Source: Symbiodinium natans (taxonomy: Eukaryota > Sar > Dinophyceae > Suessiales > Symbiodiniaceae). From it: a stretch of 64,000 nucleotides of DNA. The notes beneath the pieces are model-generated. The model had not been told where the DNA came from. It did not search any database and worked only from the letters and a program-made list of their open reading frames with translations. Where the stretch lies: the NCBI GenBank assembly GCA_905221605.1, contig CAJNDS010000413.1:598010-662009 (forward strand), written 5' to 3'. The translations under genes and the position numbers were made by a program. Shown in pieces: positions 50,542 through 60,284 of the stretch. Position 1 is the first letter of the stretch. Every line of letters starts with the position of its first letter.

Positions 50542-50649
50542 GTTTAGGGTTTAGGGTTTAGGGTTTAGGGTTCAGGGCTTAGGGTTCAGGGTTCAGGGTT
50601 TAGGGTTTAGGGGTTTAGGGTTTAGGAACTAGGGGGCAAGGTCAGAAAG

Positions 50650-50750
50650 TGGTCAGAGATGACCAGAGTCTTACTGTTAATGCTTTTGTTCTACACATGG
50701 TTCGGCTGATGCACGCAGTCCTACTTTTGGCTTACCCCCGAACGTAATGA
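50650..50750 (+). CDS. candidate hydrophobic exon, frame unresolved
   Basis: Between GGTCAG/ATGACCAG and AC|GTAATG. One frame reads SLTVNAFVLHMVRLMHA, another MTRVLLLMLLFYTWFG. I could not choose between them. Confidence 0.3.
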
Positions 50751-50878
50751 AAATAAAATTCCCCATATTACCCTTATAAGGAAATCCCTAGGAAATCCCT
50801 ATATTAGGAAGATCTTTTTCGGGGGTTGTTAAGCAGTTCGTAGAGTCTCGGACGCACCTTCACATGTGCGCAACACAG

Positions 50879-51139
50879 GTCGCCGACTGCCGCGGCCCTA
50901 ATGGGTCTGCCCCGGCATCAAAAGGTTGCTGTTTAGAATTTCGGGTTCAGGGTGCCCTAAACCCCTAAATCCCAAACCCTAAGCCCCAAACCCTACTAAG
51001 TTGGTAGTTAGTCAAAGCTGACGTATTCATGGGTTTGCTAGGGGTTGCAGACTCCGTGCATCCCAATACTGGTACCGCAGGCGGCCCCTGTCAACCCCAT
51101 AGAGCCTATACACCCGAAACCTTAGGCCTAATTAGGCCC
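50879..51139 (+). CDS. two phase-matched exons
   Basis: 50879-50924 (VADCRGPNGSAPASK; CAACACAG ... G|GTTGCT) and an exon from 51051 (SVHPNTGTAGGPCQPH; GGGGTTGCAG) that may end at G|GTACCG (51072) or remain open to about 51139. Confidence 0.38.
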
Positions 51140-51306
51140 TAAACCATATACACCCTGAACCCTCTACAGCCCGAACCCTATACACCCTAAACCCTAAGCA
51201 GGACCCTCTGGAGGCCCCCACCCATGGAATTGCGAGCCCCCGAAACCTGACTCAAGCCCCTTCAGCCCTGATGTTTAAGGTTTGGGCTTTAAAGGAGAAT
51301 CTTCAG

Positions 51307-52200
51307 AGAACTCTGGCGATGCATCTCTTGTGTCCTTCGGAATATGATCTGTTCCCCGTATAGCTTACGGAGTGTGGGGTTTAGGGCGAGTCTAGGATGC
51401 TTGGACGCACCGAAGCACACAGGCGCCCCTTCAAAGGCTTGATGCGCCTCGGCTCGCTTGGAATTTTGAATCCCCACGCCATTTGAATCCCGAAGTACTA
51501 ACCCTAAACCCTATACCCTAAACGCGAAATGCTAAACCCTAAAACCCTAAACCCTAAACCGGACGGCATCCTGAAACCTGAGCGGTCCAACCTTGCACCG
51601 AATATAGGCACGTTAGAGTCTTGGGGGTCATTATAGCATAATTATGTAGGGACCATAAGGGAACAATATTAGTAATTATTCCGACCCCTATGGCCCTAAA
51701 GTACACCCTATCTTGCATTCTACGCCCTAGAAGTCCCAAACCCCAAACTAGACGCAATTCAACACTCGCCTCCCAGGCCTCGTCGACGCGCAAGACCCAA
51801 CGGCCCCGGGAAGCAGCCGAGCGCGTTCAGATCTTGTGGGCCAAGGGAAAAAGTGTCAGGGTTTAGAGGCTCAGTTTAGGGTTTGGGGTTGCCGGGGTTT
51901 CCTGAACACCCCTTCTTCCATTATCTACAAGATTAGCATCTCCCTGCCGAGCTTAACCCCTGTAAGCCCTAATATATGAACGCTTTTCGCTCCAAACCAA
52001 AGAGTTAAGGCCTTAAACCCTGTGAACCCAGTAAACCCCTTAACCCCTGTCTACTAACTCTACAAATCAGCCAAGAAATAGCCTTTGCAAACCCCACAAA
52101 CCCAGTAGGCCCTTTGAAACCCCTAATAGGGGTGAGCTCTCTCTAAAGATGGCTCCCTTCTTGGATCCCTACTTTTACAACGGCCCCGTCTATGTTCAGG
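51307..52200 (+). CDS. five-exon phase-0 chain
   Basis: 51307-51357 (RTLAMHLLCPSEYDLFP), 51423-51494 (APLQRLDAPRLAWNFES), 51777-51860 (STRKTQRPREAAERVQI, LWAKGKSVR), 51932-51961 (ISISLPSLTP) and 52150-52200 (MAPFLDPYFYNGPVYVQ). Every exon is a whole number of codons and in phase. Donors are GTATAG, GTACTA, GTTTAG, GTAAGC and GTACCC. Introns include a family 14 element and telomeric repeats. No family is recognised. Confidence 0.48.
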
Positions 52201-52227
52201 TACCCCATCAAAAAGCGAACGTGGTTC

Positions 52228-52434
52228 CCTAAACCCTAAACCCTAAACCCTAAACCCTAAACCCTAAACCCTAAACCCTAAACCCTAAACCCTAAACCCT
52301 AAACCCTAAACCCTAAACCCTAAACCCTAAACCCTAGACCCTAAACCCTAAACCCTAAACCCCAAACCCAAACCCTAAACCCTAAACGCCTAAACCCTAG
52401 CCCTAAACCCCTAACCCTAAACCCTAAACCCCTG
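52228..52434. repeat. C-strand telomeric array
   Basis: (CCCTAAA)n with a few variants at the right edge. Confidence 0.95.
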
Positions 52435-52442
52435 ATCGGCAG

Positions 52443-52500
52443 GTACCTGCGCCAGGAGATTGCGCAGCTCCGGCGCCAGAATGCGGAGCTCCAGGGCCAG
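52443..52500 (+). CDS. coiled-coil (leucine-zipper-like) exon
   Basis: GATCGGCAG|G then YLRQEIAQLRRQNAELQ GQ; 17 of 19 codons end in G or C. L/I/L/N/L occupy a/d positions with an Asn at one a position, as in parallel zippers. The donor GTGAGC follows at 52501; the coiled coil could continue (VSRKQ) to a telomeric donor at 52515. A C-strand array lies upstream and a TTTAGGG tract downstream. Confidence 0.5.
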
Positions 52501-52573
52501 GTGAGCCGGAAGCAGGGTTTAGGGTTTAGGGTTTAGGGTTGTTCCAAAGTGCCGCTGTCCCGACCCGCGCCAG

Positions 52574-52725
52574 GGAGTGGTGGCGGGTCGGGCCACCTCG
52601 ATGCAGCGGATCCCACCCCAGCCACCCAAACTACCGCCTTTTTCAGGTTTAGAGCGGTCTACCCTCCACAGCCCCCCTATCAAGGGGGCTTACACCTCGA
52701 GTCTCCCCGCTGGCCTTGGTGGGAC
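52574..52725 (+). CDS. candidate exon(s), alternative splicing frame
   Basis: 52574-52646 (GVVAGRATSMQRIPPQ) could donate at G|GTTTAG. Alternatively, 52647-52725 (FRAVYPPQPPYQGGLHL, ESPRWPWWD) follows TTTTTCAG and ends GAC|GTATTG. The two share the junction at 52646, so only one use is possible. Confidence 0.4.
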
Positions 52726-52775
52726 GTATTGACTGCTGCTGGTGCTTGAGCCTATACACTTTCCTTCATCAACAG

Positions 52776-52990
52776 GGAGCGGGACAATCTGTTTCACCCA
52801 TACTGTGTTTAAGACACCCTCAAGCCAATTCCGGACCCAAGCTCATTCATATGGCAGAATGGCGAGGGCCAAGCGCGGAAGGCCGGGCCACCCGCTGGCG
52901 CAAGGGCTTCTCTGGCCCAGCTTGGTCTTTGTTGACAGGACCTATGCTGGGGTCGCGCGTCTTGGGCCCGGCCTCCCCACCGACCGGGGT
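52776..52990 (+). CDS. candidate long exon running into a minisatellite
   Basis: TTCATCAACAG acceptor; GAGQSVSPILCLRHPQAN, LIHMAEWRGPSAEGRAT, FSGPAWSLLTGPMLG. A second frame is open over the same DNA (MARAKRGRPGHPLAQG). The frame continues into the 16-bp repeat, where it is not informative. Confidence 0.4.
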
Positions 52991-53115
52991 CGCGCAAGGG
53001 CCGGCGGGGGGCAACCCTGGCGGGCGGCGACCCTGGCGGGGCGTGGCGGGGGCAACCCTGGCAATAGCAAGGGCAACGCAAGGGCAGCCCTGGCAGGGGC
53101 AACCCCGCTGGCGGG
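52985..53115. repeat. GGCAACCCTGGCGGGG minisatellite, left block
   Basis: Degenerate 16-bp units. Confidence 0.88.
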
Positions 53116-53152
53116 GGCGCGATAGAAACCATCAAATCTACTGGACGTCTTA

Positions 53153-53500
53153 ATTTAAAAATAAAATGACATTGAAAGACTTCTCATAAAGTAAAATAGG
53201 ATGAAGATAGAAGTAAATAAGATAATGAATCCTGCATTTTTATTTGGTACAGCTTTTAACATAGCATATTGGCATAAGAAATACCATTCAGGTATGATAT
53301 GTAAAGGAGTAAGTAATCCACATGCTTCTAATGCATTATCTGGATGTGAGAAAGAAGAGAAGCCGAAATGAATTTGAAGAAGATATAGATAGAGAATTAA
53401 TATCTTTCCATAGACACCTTTACTAATAATGAAAGGAAAAATGCTATTTTATAATTAGTGGGATTCCTTAAGAATATTAGAAGATAGAAAATGTAGCTTA
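53153..53500 (-). pseudogene. cob: nuclear copy of a mitochondrial cytochrome b fragment
   Basis: On the minus strand an AT-rich frame reads FSSFSHPDNALEACGLL, TPLHIIPEWYFLCQYAM and LKAVPNKNAGF; HPDN and PEWYFL are conserved cytochrome b positions around the Qo-site loop and following helix. The upstream part (IFLRNPTNYKIAFF) is in another frame, separated by a one-base shift at the A5 run 53437-53441. The rest of the protein is missing at both ends; the frame stops soon after LSMSFYF. The sequence is closest in character to dinoflagellate/alveolate cob. It is a nuclear insertion because GC-rich nuclear minisatellite flanks it on both sides. Confidence 0.82.
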
Positions 53501-53511
53501 AAAATATAAAA

Positions 53512-54120
53512 AATGGCGGGGGCAAACCTCGGGGGCAACCCTGGCGGGGGCAACCCTGGCGGGGGCAACCCTGGCGGGGGCAACCCTGGCGGGGGCAACC
53601 CTGGCGGGGGCAACCCTTGGCGGGGGCAACGCTTGGCGGGGGCAACCCTGGGCAACCCTGGCGGGGGCAACCCTGGCGGGGCAACCCTGGCGGGGGCAAC
53701 CCTGGCGGGGGCAACCCTGGCGGGGCAACCCTGGCAGGGGCAACCCTGACCGGGCTTGGCGGGGCAACCCTGGCAGGGGCAACCCTGACCGGGCTGGCGG
53801 GGGCAACCCTGGCGGGGGCAACCCTGGCGGGGTCCCTGGCGGGGGCGCCCCTGGGGCAGGGGCAACCCCTGGCGGGGGCAACCCTGGCGGGGGCAACCCT
53901 GGCCTGGCGGGGGCAACCCTGGCGGGGGCAACCCTGGCGGGGGCAACCTGGCGGGGGCAACCCTGGCGGGGGCAACCCTGGCGGGGGTCAACCGTGGCGG
54001 GAGCAACCCTGGCGGGGGCAACTCTGGCGGGGCAACCCTGGCGGGGGCAAACCTGGCGGGGGCAACCGGGGGCAACCCTGGCGGGGGCAACCCTGGCGGG
54101 GGCAACCCTGGCGGGGGCAT
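53512..54120. repeat. GGCAACCCTGGCGGGG minisatellite, main block
   Basis: About 36 units of 15-17 bp. Every frame is open on both strands for long stretches (up to 237 codons); this follows from the unit and is not evidence of a gene. Confidence 0.95.
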
Positions 54121-54249
54121 AATATATATACATATGTCTGGAGTCTTAAAGGAGCTGGCGGGGGCCACTAATGGAGAACTTTGGCAGGGCCCTTCATAGA
54201 GAAGCCTGAATAGGCGAGGCCAATTCCGGGGACCAACCCAAGTAGGCTA

Positions 54250-54440
54250 ACGGGGGCAACAGTGTCACCCTGGCGGGGACAACCGTGGCGAGGGCAACCC
54301 TGGCGGGGGCAACCCTGGCGGGGGCAACCCTGGCGGAGCAAACCTGGCGGGGCCAACCCTGACAGGGGGCAACCTGGCGGGGGCAACCCTACCCTGGCGG
54401 GGGCAACCCTGGCGGGGGCAAGCCTGGCAGGGGCGCAACG
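54250..54440. repeat. GGCAACCCTGGCGGGG minisatellite, right block
   Basis: About eleven further units after a 130-bp unique gap. Confidence 0.93.
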
Positions 54441-54527
54441 GCTTCTTAGGCCCGACCTCCCCCGCCGGGGTCGCGCGTCGGGGGTTTAGGGTTAATCCAT
54501 TCTTACATTGTGCCCTATGGCTAGCAG

Positions 54528-54631
54528 GGATGCATCAGGTGTGGCAAGCTCGATCTGCTTGGCAAAGCAAGCAGATCTCGAAGCGGTAGCGTTCAGTTGT
54601 ACCGGCCGCCGCCTGGCGCGGGCGGCCTATG
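54528..54631 (+). CDS. candidate exon ending at a telomeric donor
   Basis: GGCTAGCAG acceptor; DASGVASSICLAKQADLE, AVAFSCTGRRLARAAY; G|GTTTAG donor. A second frame (CIRCGKLDLLGKASRS) is also open. Confidence 0.42.
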
Positions 54632-54709
54632 GTTTAGGGTTGGAGGTGAGCTCTATCACGTTTTTAATGGGGTTCTTTACAGGGATTCTATCAACTATTC
54701 GGGGCCTAT

Positions 54710-54885
54710 CTTGGGGCCATTTCAGTCTTATCTTGGGGCATTTCAATCTTATCTTGGGGCCATTTCAGCCTTATCTTGGGGCCATTTCAGCCTTATCTTG
54801 GGGCCATTTCAGCCTTATCTTGGGGACCATTTCAATCTTATCCTGGGGCCATTTCAGCCTTATCTTGGGGTCATATATCCTGTCG
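54710..54885. repeat. 22-bp satellite, + orientation
   Basis: CATTTCAGCCTTATCTTGGG GC units, seven copies, alternating AATCTT and AGCCTT. Confidence 0.92.
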
Positions 54886-55019
54886 TGGTCGTTCCTTCTT
54901 CCGAGGCCTTTCCTTGAGGTGCTCGACGAACCCTTAGAAGTCGCCCGACAAGCCCCAAAAACCATTCCAAAACACGCCCTAAACGCCCCAAAAGCACTGC
55001 GAAAACCAGTGTCAGGTAG

Positions 55020-55500
55020 GCAGATATTTCAGCCTTATCCGGGGCCGGGTAAGAGTGAAATCCGGGGCCGCGGGTAACAATGAAATCTCGAGCTCTTCTT
55101 GGGGGAACCCAGGATTTCAGCCTTATTTTCCCTGACAGATTTCAGCCTTATCCCCCGGCCAATAAGAGTGAAATCTGACCGATGTTTTTGCCATACCGGC
55201 ACCGTTTCGGGAGCCAATTTTCGTGTGGATTTTGGTGGGGCCTTGGGCGATGTAGGACCATGACTCGAGTAGGTATTGTAGGATCAGGAGTGAAAGTGCA
55301 CATGTGTGATATAAATCCCCATAGATAAGAGTGAAATGCACCCACAAAATAAGATTGAAATCCCAAAAGATAAGAGCGAAATGAACCCCAAAATAAGATT
55401 GAAATCCCAAACGATAAGAGTGAAATGAACCCCAAAATAAGATTGAAATCCCAAAGGATAAGAGTGAAATTCACCCAAATATAAGGCTGAAATTCTTGTA
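55020..55500. repeat. related satellite, mostly inverted
   Basis: AAGATTGAAATCCCAAA and AAGAGTGAAATGAACCCC alternate from 55320; they are the reverse complement of the 54710 array. Short palindromes such as TTTCAGCCTTATCC ... AATAAGAGTGAAATC lie between. Confidence 0.88.
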
Positions 55501-55529
55501 AAGAAAACGTGTTACAGCCCAGTCCCAAG

Positions 55530-55990
55530 TTTAGGGTTTACCAGGGGTTAGGGTTTAGGGTTTAGGGTTTAGGGTTAGAGCGGAGGGTTGAGGGTTTAGG
55601 GTTTGGGGCTTCGATGACTTTGCGTGTTTGAACTTTATTAGGCTAGAGCTTTGTGAGCTCTAAATATCCCAAATTGGGTGAGCTTGAACCTCAGCAGATT
55701 TAAGGCTTTAGCAGTTTAGGGGTTTGGGTTCAGAGTTTTAGGGCTTCTGCAGGGTCTTGCTGTAGATTTAGGGCTTGTGTACACCATGTTTTTTCAGGTC
55801 TAGGGCCGTTTCGCGTGACCGCAATCCCTTATACACTCAAGCCCCAAATTGTGCCATGTATCCCTCCCCAAAACCTCACATAGCTAGGAGCTAGGGTATG
55901 CCTACAATCCCAAAGTGCAGTGTATACCTCCCCAAAACCAAGCATAGGTAGTTAGGGGACCCGCCTGATCCAGTAAGCCCGCCTTAAACC
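55530..55990. other. degenerate telomere-like DNA, possible micro-exon
   Basis: Decayed TTTAGGG units. A possible 17-nt exon lies at 55799-55815 (TTTTTTCAG ... CGC|GTGACC). Confidence 0.5.
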
Positions 55991-56038
55991 CTAAACCCTA
56001 AACTTTACGCCCTAAGCCCTACGTAGGCCCTAAGCCCT

Positions 56039-56155
56039 ACAAGGAGGGGCCCCCCCTAGTTTTAAGTAGGGACCCTCAATTAGGTTATAAGGATCCTAAG
56101 TTAGGTTATACGTCTCTTAACTATAGCTAGTATAGTAAGGGGGCCCCTCCTTGTA
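56039..56155. mobile_element. family 1 element
   Basis: ACAAGGAGGGGCCCCCCC ... GGGGCCCCTCCTTGTA. Confidence 0.9.
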
Positions 56156-56218
56156 TGCCCTATGCCTTAAACCCTACCTCGAGTTGCCACTTTGGGCCCG
56201 CAGCCCTCCAAGCCTGAA

Positions 56219-56245
56219 CCCCCCCCCCCCCCCCCCCCCCCCCCA
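56219..56245. repeat. poly-C run
   Basis: 26 C. Confidence 0.95.
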
Positions 56246-56278
56246 CCCTCCTACATCCTGCCTGAATTTCGGTTACAG

Positions 56279-56383
56279 GCTTCAGGGCAGCATTCTAGAA
56301 TCCCCTACTCGAATATCTTTCCAAGGGAATGCAAGGGACGATTCAAGGATATGAGGAGTATCCATCATTTGCTGAGCCCTTAG
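56279..56383 (+). CDS. candidate exon, possible C-terminus
   Basis: TCGGTTACAG acceptor; ASGQHSRIPYSNIFPRE, KGRFKDMRSIHHLLSP, then TAG 56381-56383 with no GT before it. Confidence 0.38.
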   Translation, partial: ASGQHSRIPYSNIFPRECKGRFKDMRSIHHLLSP

Positions 56384-56509
56384 ACCCGTAAACTCCTGAG
56401 CCCTCAGCCCTTTATAAAGCCCTAAAACTATTGGGGTTCTATGTTTTAGGGTTCAGAGTTTAAACCCTAAACCCTAAGCCCTAAACCCCCAAGTCACAAA
56501 AACCTAAAG

Positions 56510-56588
56510 CCGGCGGAGAGGTGCGCGCTGGCGACGCGCAAGTTGATCAGCTGAGCTCTGTGGTCAAAGAGCTGCAGGAGCTGCGCTG
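56510..56588 (+). CDS. candidate coiled-coil exon at a telomeric tract
   Basis: AACCTAAAG acceptor; GGEVRAGDAQVDQLSS, VVKELQELR with V/L heptads. TGA lies directly before GGTTTAGGG, so either a GA/GC donor is used or the frame ends. The last 16 bases recur after the tract. Confidence 0.4.
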
Positions 56589-57190
56589 AGGGTTTAGGGT
56601 TTAGGGTTTAGGGTTTAGGGTTTAGCTTTTTTTTTTGGGCTGCAGGAGCTGCGCTTAGGTTCTTGGGTTTCGACTGACCCTAAACCCTAAGACCTCACTC
56701 AAGCCTAAACCCCTGAACCCGAAACCTTAAACCTTAACCCTGAAAGTGGAGTGGTTGAGTCTTGGGGCTTGTTATCTATGGTGACTGAATATCTATCACT
56801 TGCTTAAAAACCGCGAAAAAGTTAAGACATGTTCTTCCTCACAAGGGTAATGTACGGGTGACTTTTGATTATTGGGTCCTTAAAGCCAATAGTAGACTTA
56901 GCTAGATCTTCAGAAGGTCTTGGACTTAAGGGTAGTAGGATTTAGTCCCTCCAACCCTCCACACCTACGCGCCCCTTTCGGCGTCTTTCGGGCATGCAGT
57001 CGAAAAGGATCCCGAGGCAAAGTAGAGGGCGTAGAACCCTACATCTGCTGCATCCCCAACCCATAGGGCCATAGGGGTTTGCTTGCCCATACCTCAAGTT
57101 AAGAGAATATACCTTTTGCAAGGATCCCTGTGCACATTAAGGTATATCATTCCTTAGGGTAAGAGTCATTGGGCTCTCCGGGTGAACTAG

Positions 57191-57310
57191 GATCTACTTG
57201 GAGGTTCATGGTACTTTTTAAGCAATGCCAATTATAGCTGGACTTATAACCCATTTATAAGCCCCTTAAGTGCCCAAATATGGTTACAAGGACAGTCATA
57301 AGTTACCCTA
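57191..57310. mobile_element. family 5 element, left half
   Basis: CTTGGAGGTTCATGGTACTT ... decayed; a family 7 copy (57096-57185) precedes it. Confidence 0.7.
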
Positions 57311-57448
57311 AACCCTGAACCCTAAGCCCTAAATTCCTTTAAGAGCCTCCAAGGGCTTCGGGTGAACTCCTCCCCTAAACCCTAAACCCTAAACCCTAAA
57401 CCCTAATAGTTGACAAGTGTTGGGGACTTTGGGTGAACTCCTGCCCAG

Positions 57449-57530
57449 GAGGTTCAGCGCAGCCGTGTCAACTGGAAGGAATCGCTGCAGTCGGGGGGCT
57501 CGGCCTTTCTTCTCCTTCGGGGCCGCTGGG
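57449..57530 (+). CDS. candidate exon
   Basis: CTCCTGCCCAG acceptor; EVQRSRVNWKESLQSGG, SAFLLLRGRW with high GC3; G|GTCTAA donor. Confidence 0.45.
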
Positions 57531-57800
57531 GTCTAATTTAGGGTTGAGGGTTTAGGGTTTAGGTTTTACTAAACCCTAAACGTTTTGTGTTTAAGGTTTC
57601 CCTAAGCCCTAAATAAGGTTTGGGCTGCCCTGGAACCTAAACCTCAAACACCTAGCGGGGCCACTGTGAGAGCGGGCGTCCCTGGACAAAGCCTAAAACC
57701 CTCAGCCCAAAATAGCCCGAAACCGGGAACCCTAAACCCTAAACCCTAAATCCCTGGAATGTCGAAGCCCGAACGCAGGAAGGCCCCTGAGGCCTGAGTG

Positions 57801-57908
57801 AAGGAGGGGCCCCCTTAGTTATAAGTAGAGTTAGGTTATAAGGATCCTAAACATGAGGCTATAAGTCTCTTAACTATAGTTCGTATAGTAAGGGGGCCCC
57901 TCCTTGTA
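57801..57908. mobile_element. family 1 element
   Basis: GAAGGAGGGGCCCCCTTAGT ... GGGGCCCCTCCTTGTA. Confidence 0.88.
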
Positions 57909-57919
57909 GGGTCCTGTCG

Positions 57920-58420
57920 CGACCCAAACATCTCGTATCTAAGGGAAAGTGGTTTTGGAGTATGTGCCCTTGGGTTTTTAATTGGTTTAAGGGGTATGTG
58001 CGGTTCTTTCTTGGGGTTCCCAGGGCTTCCCAATTAGGGGCCCAGATTCAGGGTCATGTAGCTACCCTAAGACAAGCATCTCTTACCTGCAAGGGATTAA
58101 GACTCTTAGCCCTAAGGATGTACCCCTAAAAAGGCTCCCTGAGTACACTCCGAATGTGGCCCTTACATTGTTTAGAGGATCTTTAACAAGGGTCCCAGAA
58201 CCCAGGGTACAACCTTAGGGGTCCAGGGTAGAGTCCTAAGATACATAAGGGGCTTAGGGTACAGGTTTTCTAAAGGCGGGCAAGATCTAGGATGTGTGGC
58301 TTGGGGGTGGTTGAGGGTTCAGGGCGTGCAGGGGGGTTAAGGATTTGTTTATTTAGAGTCCTCAGCCCTAAACCCTAAAAACCCTAAAACCCTAAAAACC
58401 TAAAAACCTAAACCTCAAAC
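57920..58420. other. no supported gene; family 2 right end and decayed repeats
   Basis: 58040-58075 resembles a family 2 right end (TCATGTAGCTACCCTAAG). The rest has no clear exon. Confidence 0.45.
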
Positions 58421-58442
58421 CCTACACCACACTTTATTTCAG

Positions 58443-58769
58443 TCAGGTCTTGCAGCACCGGGACACCATTGACAACGGCCCAAGGCCCGCTGGTGGCTTC
58501 GGTTTTTACGTTTAGCGTTTAAGGGTTTAGTAGCACCAAACCGAAGGGTTCTGGATTTAGGGTTAGGGTTGGGGGTTGGGGGTTGGGGGAGTGGAGGGTC
58601 TGTGAACCCTCAACCCTTAGGTATGGGGCTCAAGACGAGGAAGACAGAACGTTGTAGCCTGCAATGGGTGAAGAATTTCCAGAGAGCATTCGCAAGCTAC
58701 TCGGGGATGTGCTTGCGGCTGTGCGGCGAGCTGCAGGAGCAGGAGACAGAAGAGCTGCTGGGATTTAAG
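58443..58769 (+). CDS. two candidate exons
   Basis: 58443-58492 (QVLQHRDTIDNGPRPA; TTTATTTCAG ... G|GTGGCT) and 58683-58769 (29 codons: RAFASYSGMCLRLCGE, LQEQETEELLGFK; AATTTCCAG ... AAG|GTTGAG). High GC3 in the second; the first-to-second phase does not match, so an exon may be missing. Confidence 0.42.
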
Positions 58770-59072
58770 GTTGAGAGCCGATGGGGCCTCAAATCCTCAA
58801 GCCCGTGAACTTCGGAAGCCTGTAACACCAAACCCACAGGGTTCAGGGTTTAGGGTTCAGGGTTTGAGTTTGGGATTGAGGATTTCGGGTTTAGGGTTTA
58901 AGGTTCATATAATCGGGTTTTGGTGATTCTCCGCTACTGGCGGGATCAAAAGGGCCTCGACTCTTCGTGTCGTATGCTGGTAGCCCCAAAAGGAACTACA
59001 CGAGAGACTTCCGGTAATCCCGTACCCTACAGCTCCAGGGACTCTTATTACGGCTCCAGGGACTCTTCTTAG

Positions 59073-59383
59073 TCTCTTATTTGAGGGCTTGGGCCCAAAG
59101 GCCTTCTTTTGTAAGGTCTTTGGGCTATTTTGAACCCTTAGCCTCGGGCTTATTTCTGTGCACAGTCCTCCAAAAGCTTCACATTTATCCGGGACTGCCC
59201 TTGAAGGCTTTGTCCTTTAGCGTGCTTGAAGGGGGGAGAGGGGGGGAAGGGTTTGAGTTTAAAGGGCCTGAACCCTCAACCCTAAACCCTAACTACTTCT
59301 TGTTTAGAAGTCACCGAAGGTGGGGGAAGCGGAGCAAGCACACCCTCCACGTCGATGCCCTGCGCAGGGGCGCTCAATGGCTG
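59073..59383 (+). CDS. two phase-related exons inside a 100-codon open frame
   Basis: Spliced reading: 59073-59115 (LLFEGLGPKAFFCK; TTCTTAG ... AAG|GTCTTT) and 59308-59383 (KSPKVGEAEQAHPPRR, CPAQGRSMA; CTTGTTTAG ... G|GTTGGG). Unspliced alternative: one frame open from 59073 to 59397 (SLGYFEPLASGLFLCT, HIYPGLPLKALSFSVL) that crosses a telomeric patch. Confidence 0.4.
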
Positions 59384-59607
59384 GTTGGGGTTTAGGATTT
59401 TGGGTATTGGGTTTCAGAGGGGCTTTCGGCTTCGAGGTTGTGCAAGGAGGCCCGGTCACCCCCCACCCGGGTGCGGGGGGGGCGGGGGGGGGGGGCGGGG
59501 TTAACTCGGGACCCTCTCATGCCCCTTCTGTGACTCTACATTAGCTTAGTGCTTGGGGTGAAGGAGTTGGGGCTGTGGTATGTGTGTTTCTTAAACGCTG
59601 TAGGCAG

Positions 59608-59661
59608 CAAGAATTTCCAACAAGAGCAAATACCTTACCTTGAGTGTTTTGGGATACCTGG
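59608..59661 (+). CDS. candidate exon
   Basis: TGTAGGCAG acceptor; RISNKSKYLTLSVLGYL; G|GTACCC; phase fits 59383. Confidence 0.4.
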
Positions 59662-59954
59662 GTACCCGCGACCTGACCTTAATCAGCCCTGACTTTCTTT
59701 TTACTCTGAGACTCTTCTAGGTCTTCTAGGCCTGGACCCCAAAACACCCGAAACCCTAAACCGCCAACCCCAAAAGCCCAAACCTCCTAGATCCCACAAC
59801 CCGAAGTGCCCCTACATCCTAAGCTCCGGCAACGCCCACATCCCGACTTAACCTAGAGTCTAACCCTCAACCCTAGACCTTTATCACCCTCGGCACCAGA
59901 TGAATTCGAATTAAACCCTACACGACTAGAATTACTTTCAAGGGTTTTTTGTTC

Positions 59955-60040
59955 ATCACTAAACCCTAAACCCTAAACCCTAAACCCTAAACCCTAAACC
60001 CTCAACCCTAATCCTAAACCCTAAACCCTAAACCCTAAAA
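59955..60040. repeat. C-strand telomeric tract
   Basis: CCCTAAA units with CTCAACC interruptions. Confidence 0.93.
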
Positions 60041-60284
60041 CCCCAAGGCAAGGAACCCTAGGTCCTTCACCCCTAAATCCCAGAATCTAGACCCTAGATC
60101 CCACACCCCTGACCTACATCAGACCCTACTTTGAAGTTGTAACCATGTTAGGGCACTTAAGGGGCTTATAAGTGGGCTATAAGTACACTTAGAACTGAAC
60201 CCCACACCCTGAACCCAACACCCTTAAGTACCATGAACCTCCACGTAGTCAAAGCGCCACACCACGCACCCACCCTTTCAGCAG

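Noticed and set aside
53397-54168. 184-237-codon frames on both strands (GNPGG / PPPGLP repeats)
   Set aside because: They are translations of a 16-bp minisatellite that is open in all frames; the collagen-like or Pro-rich look is compositional.
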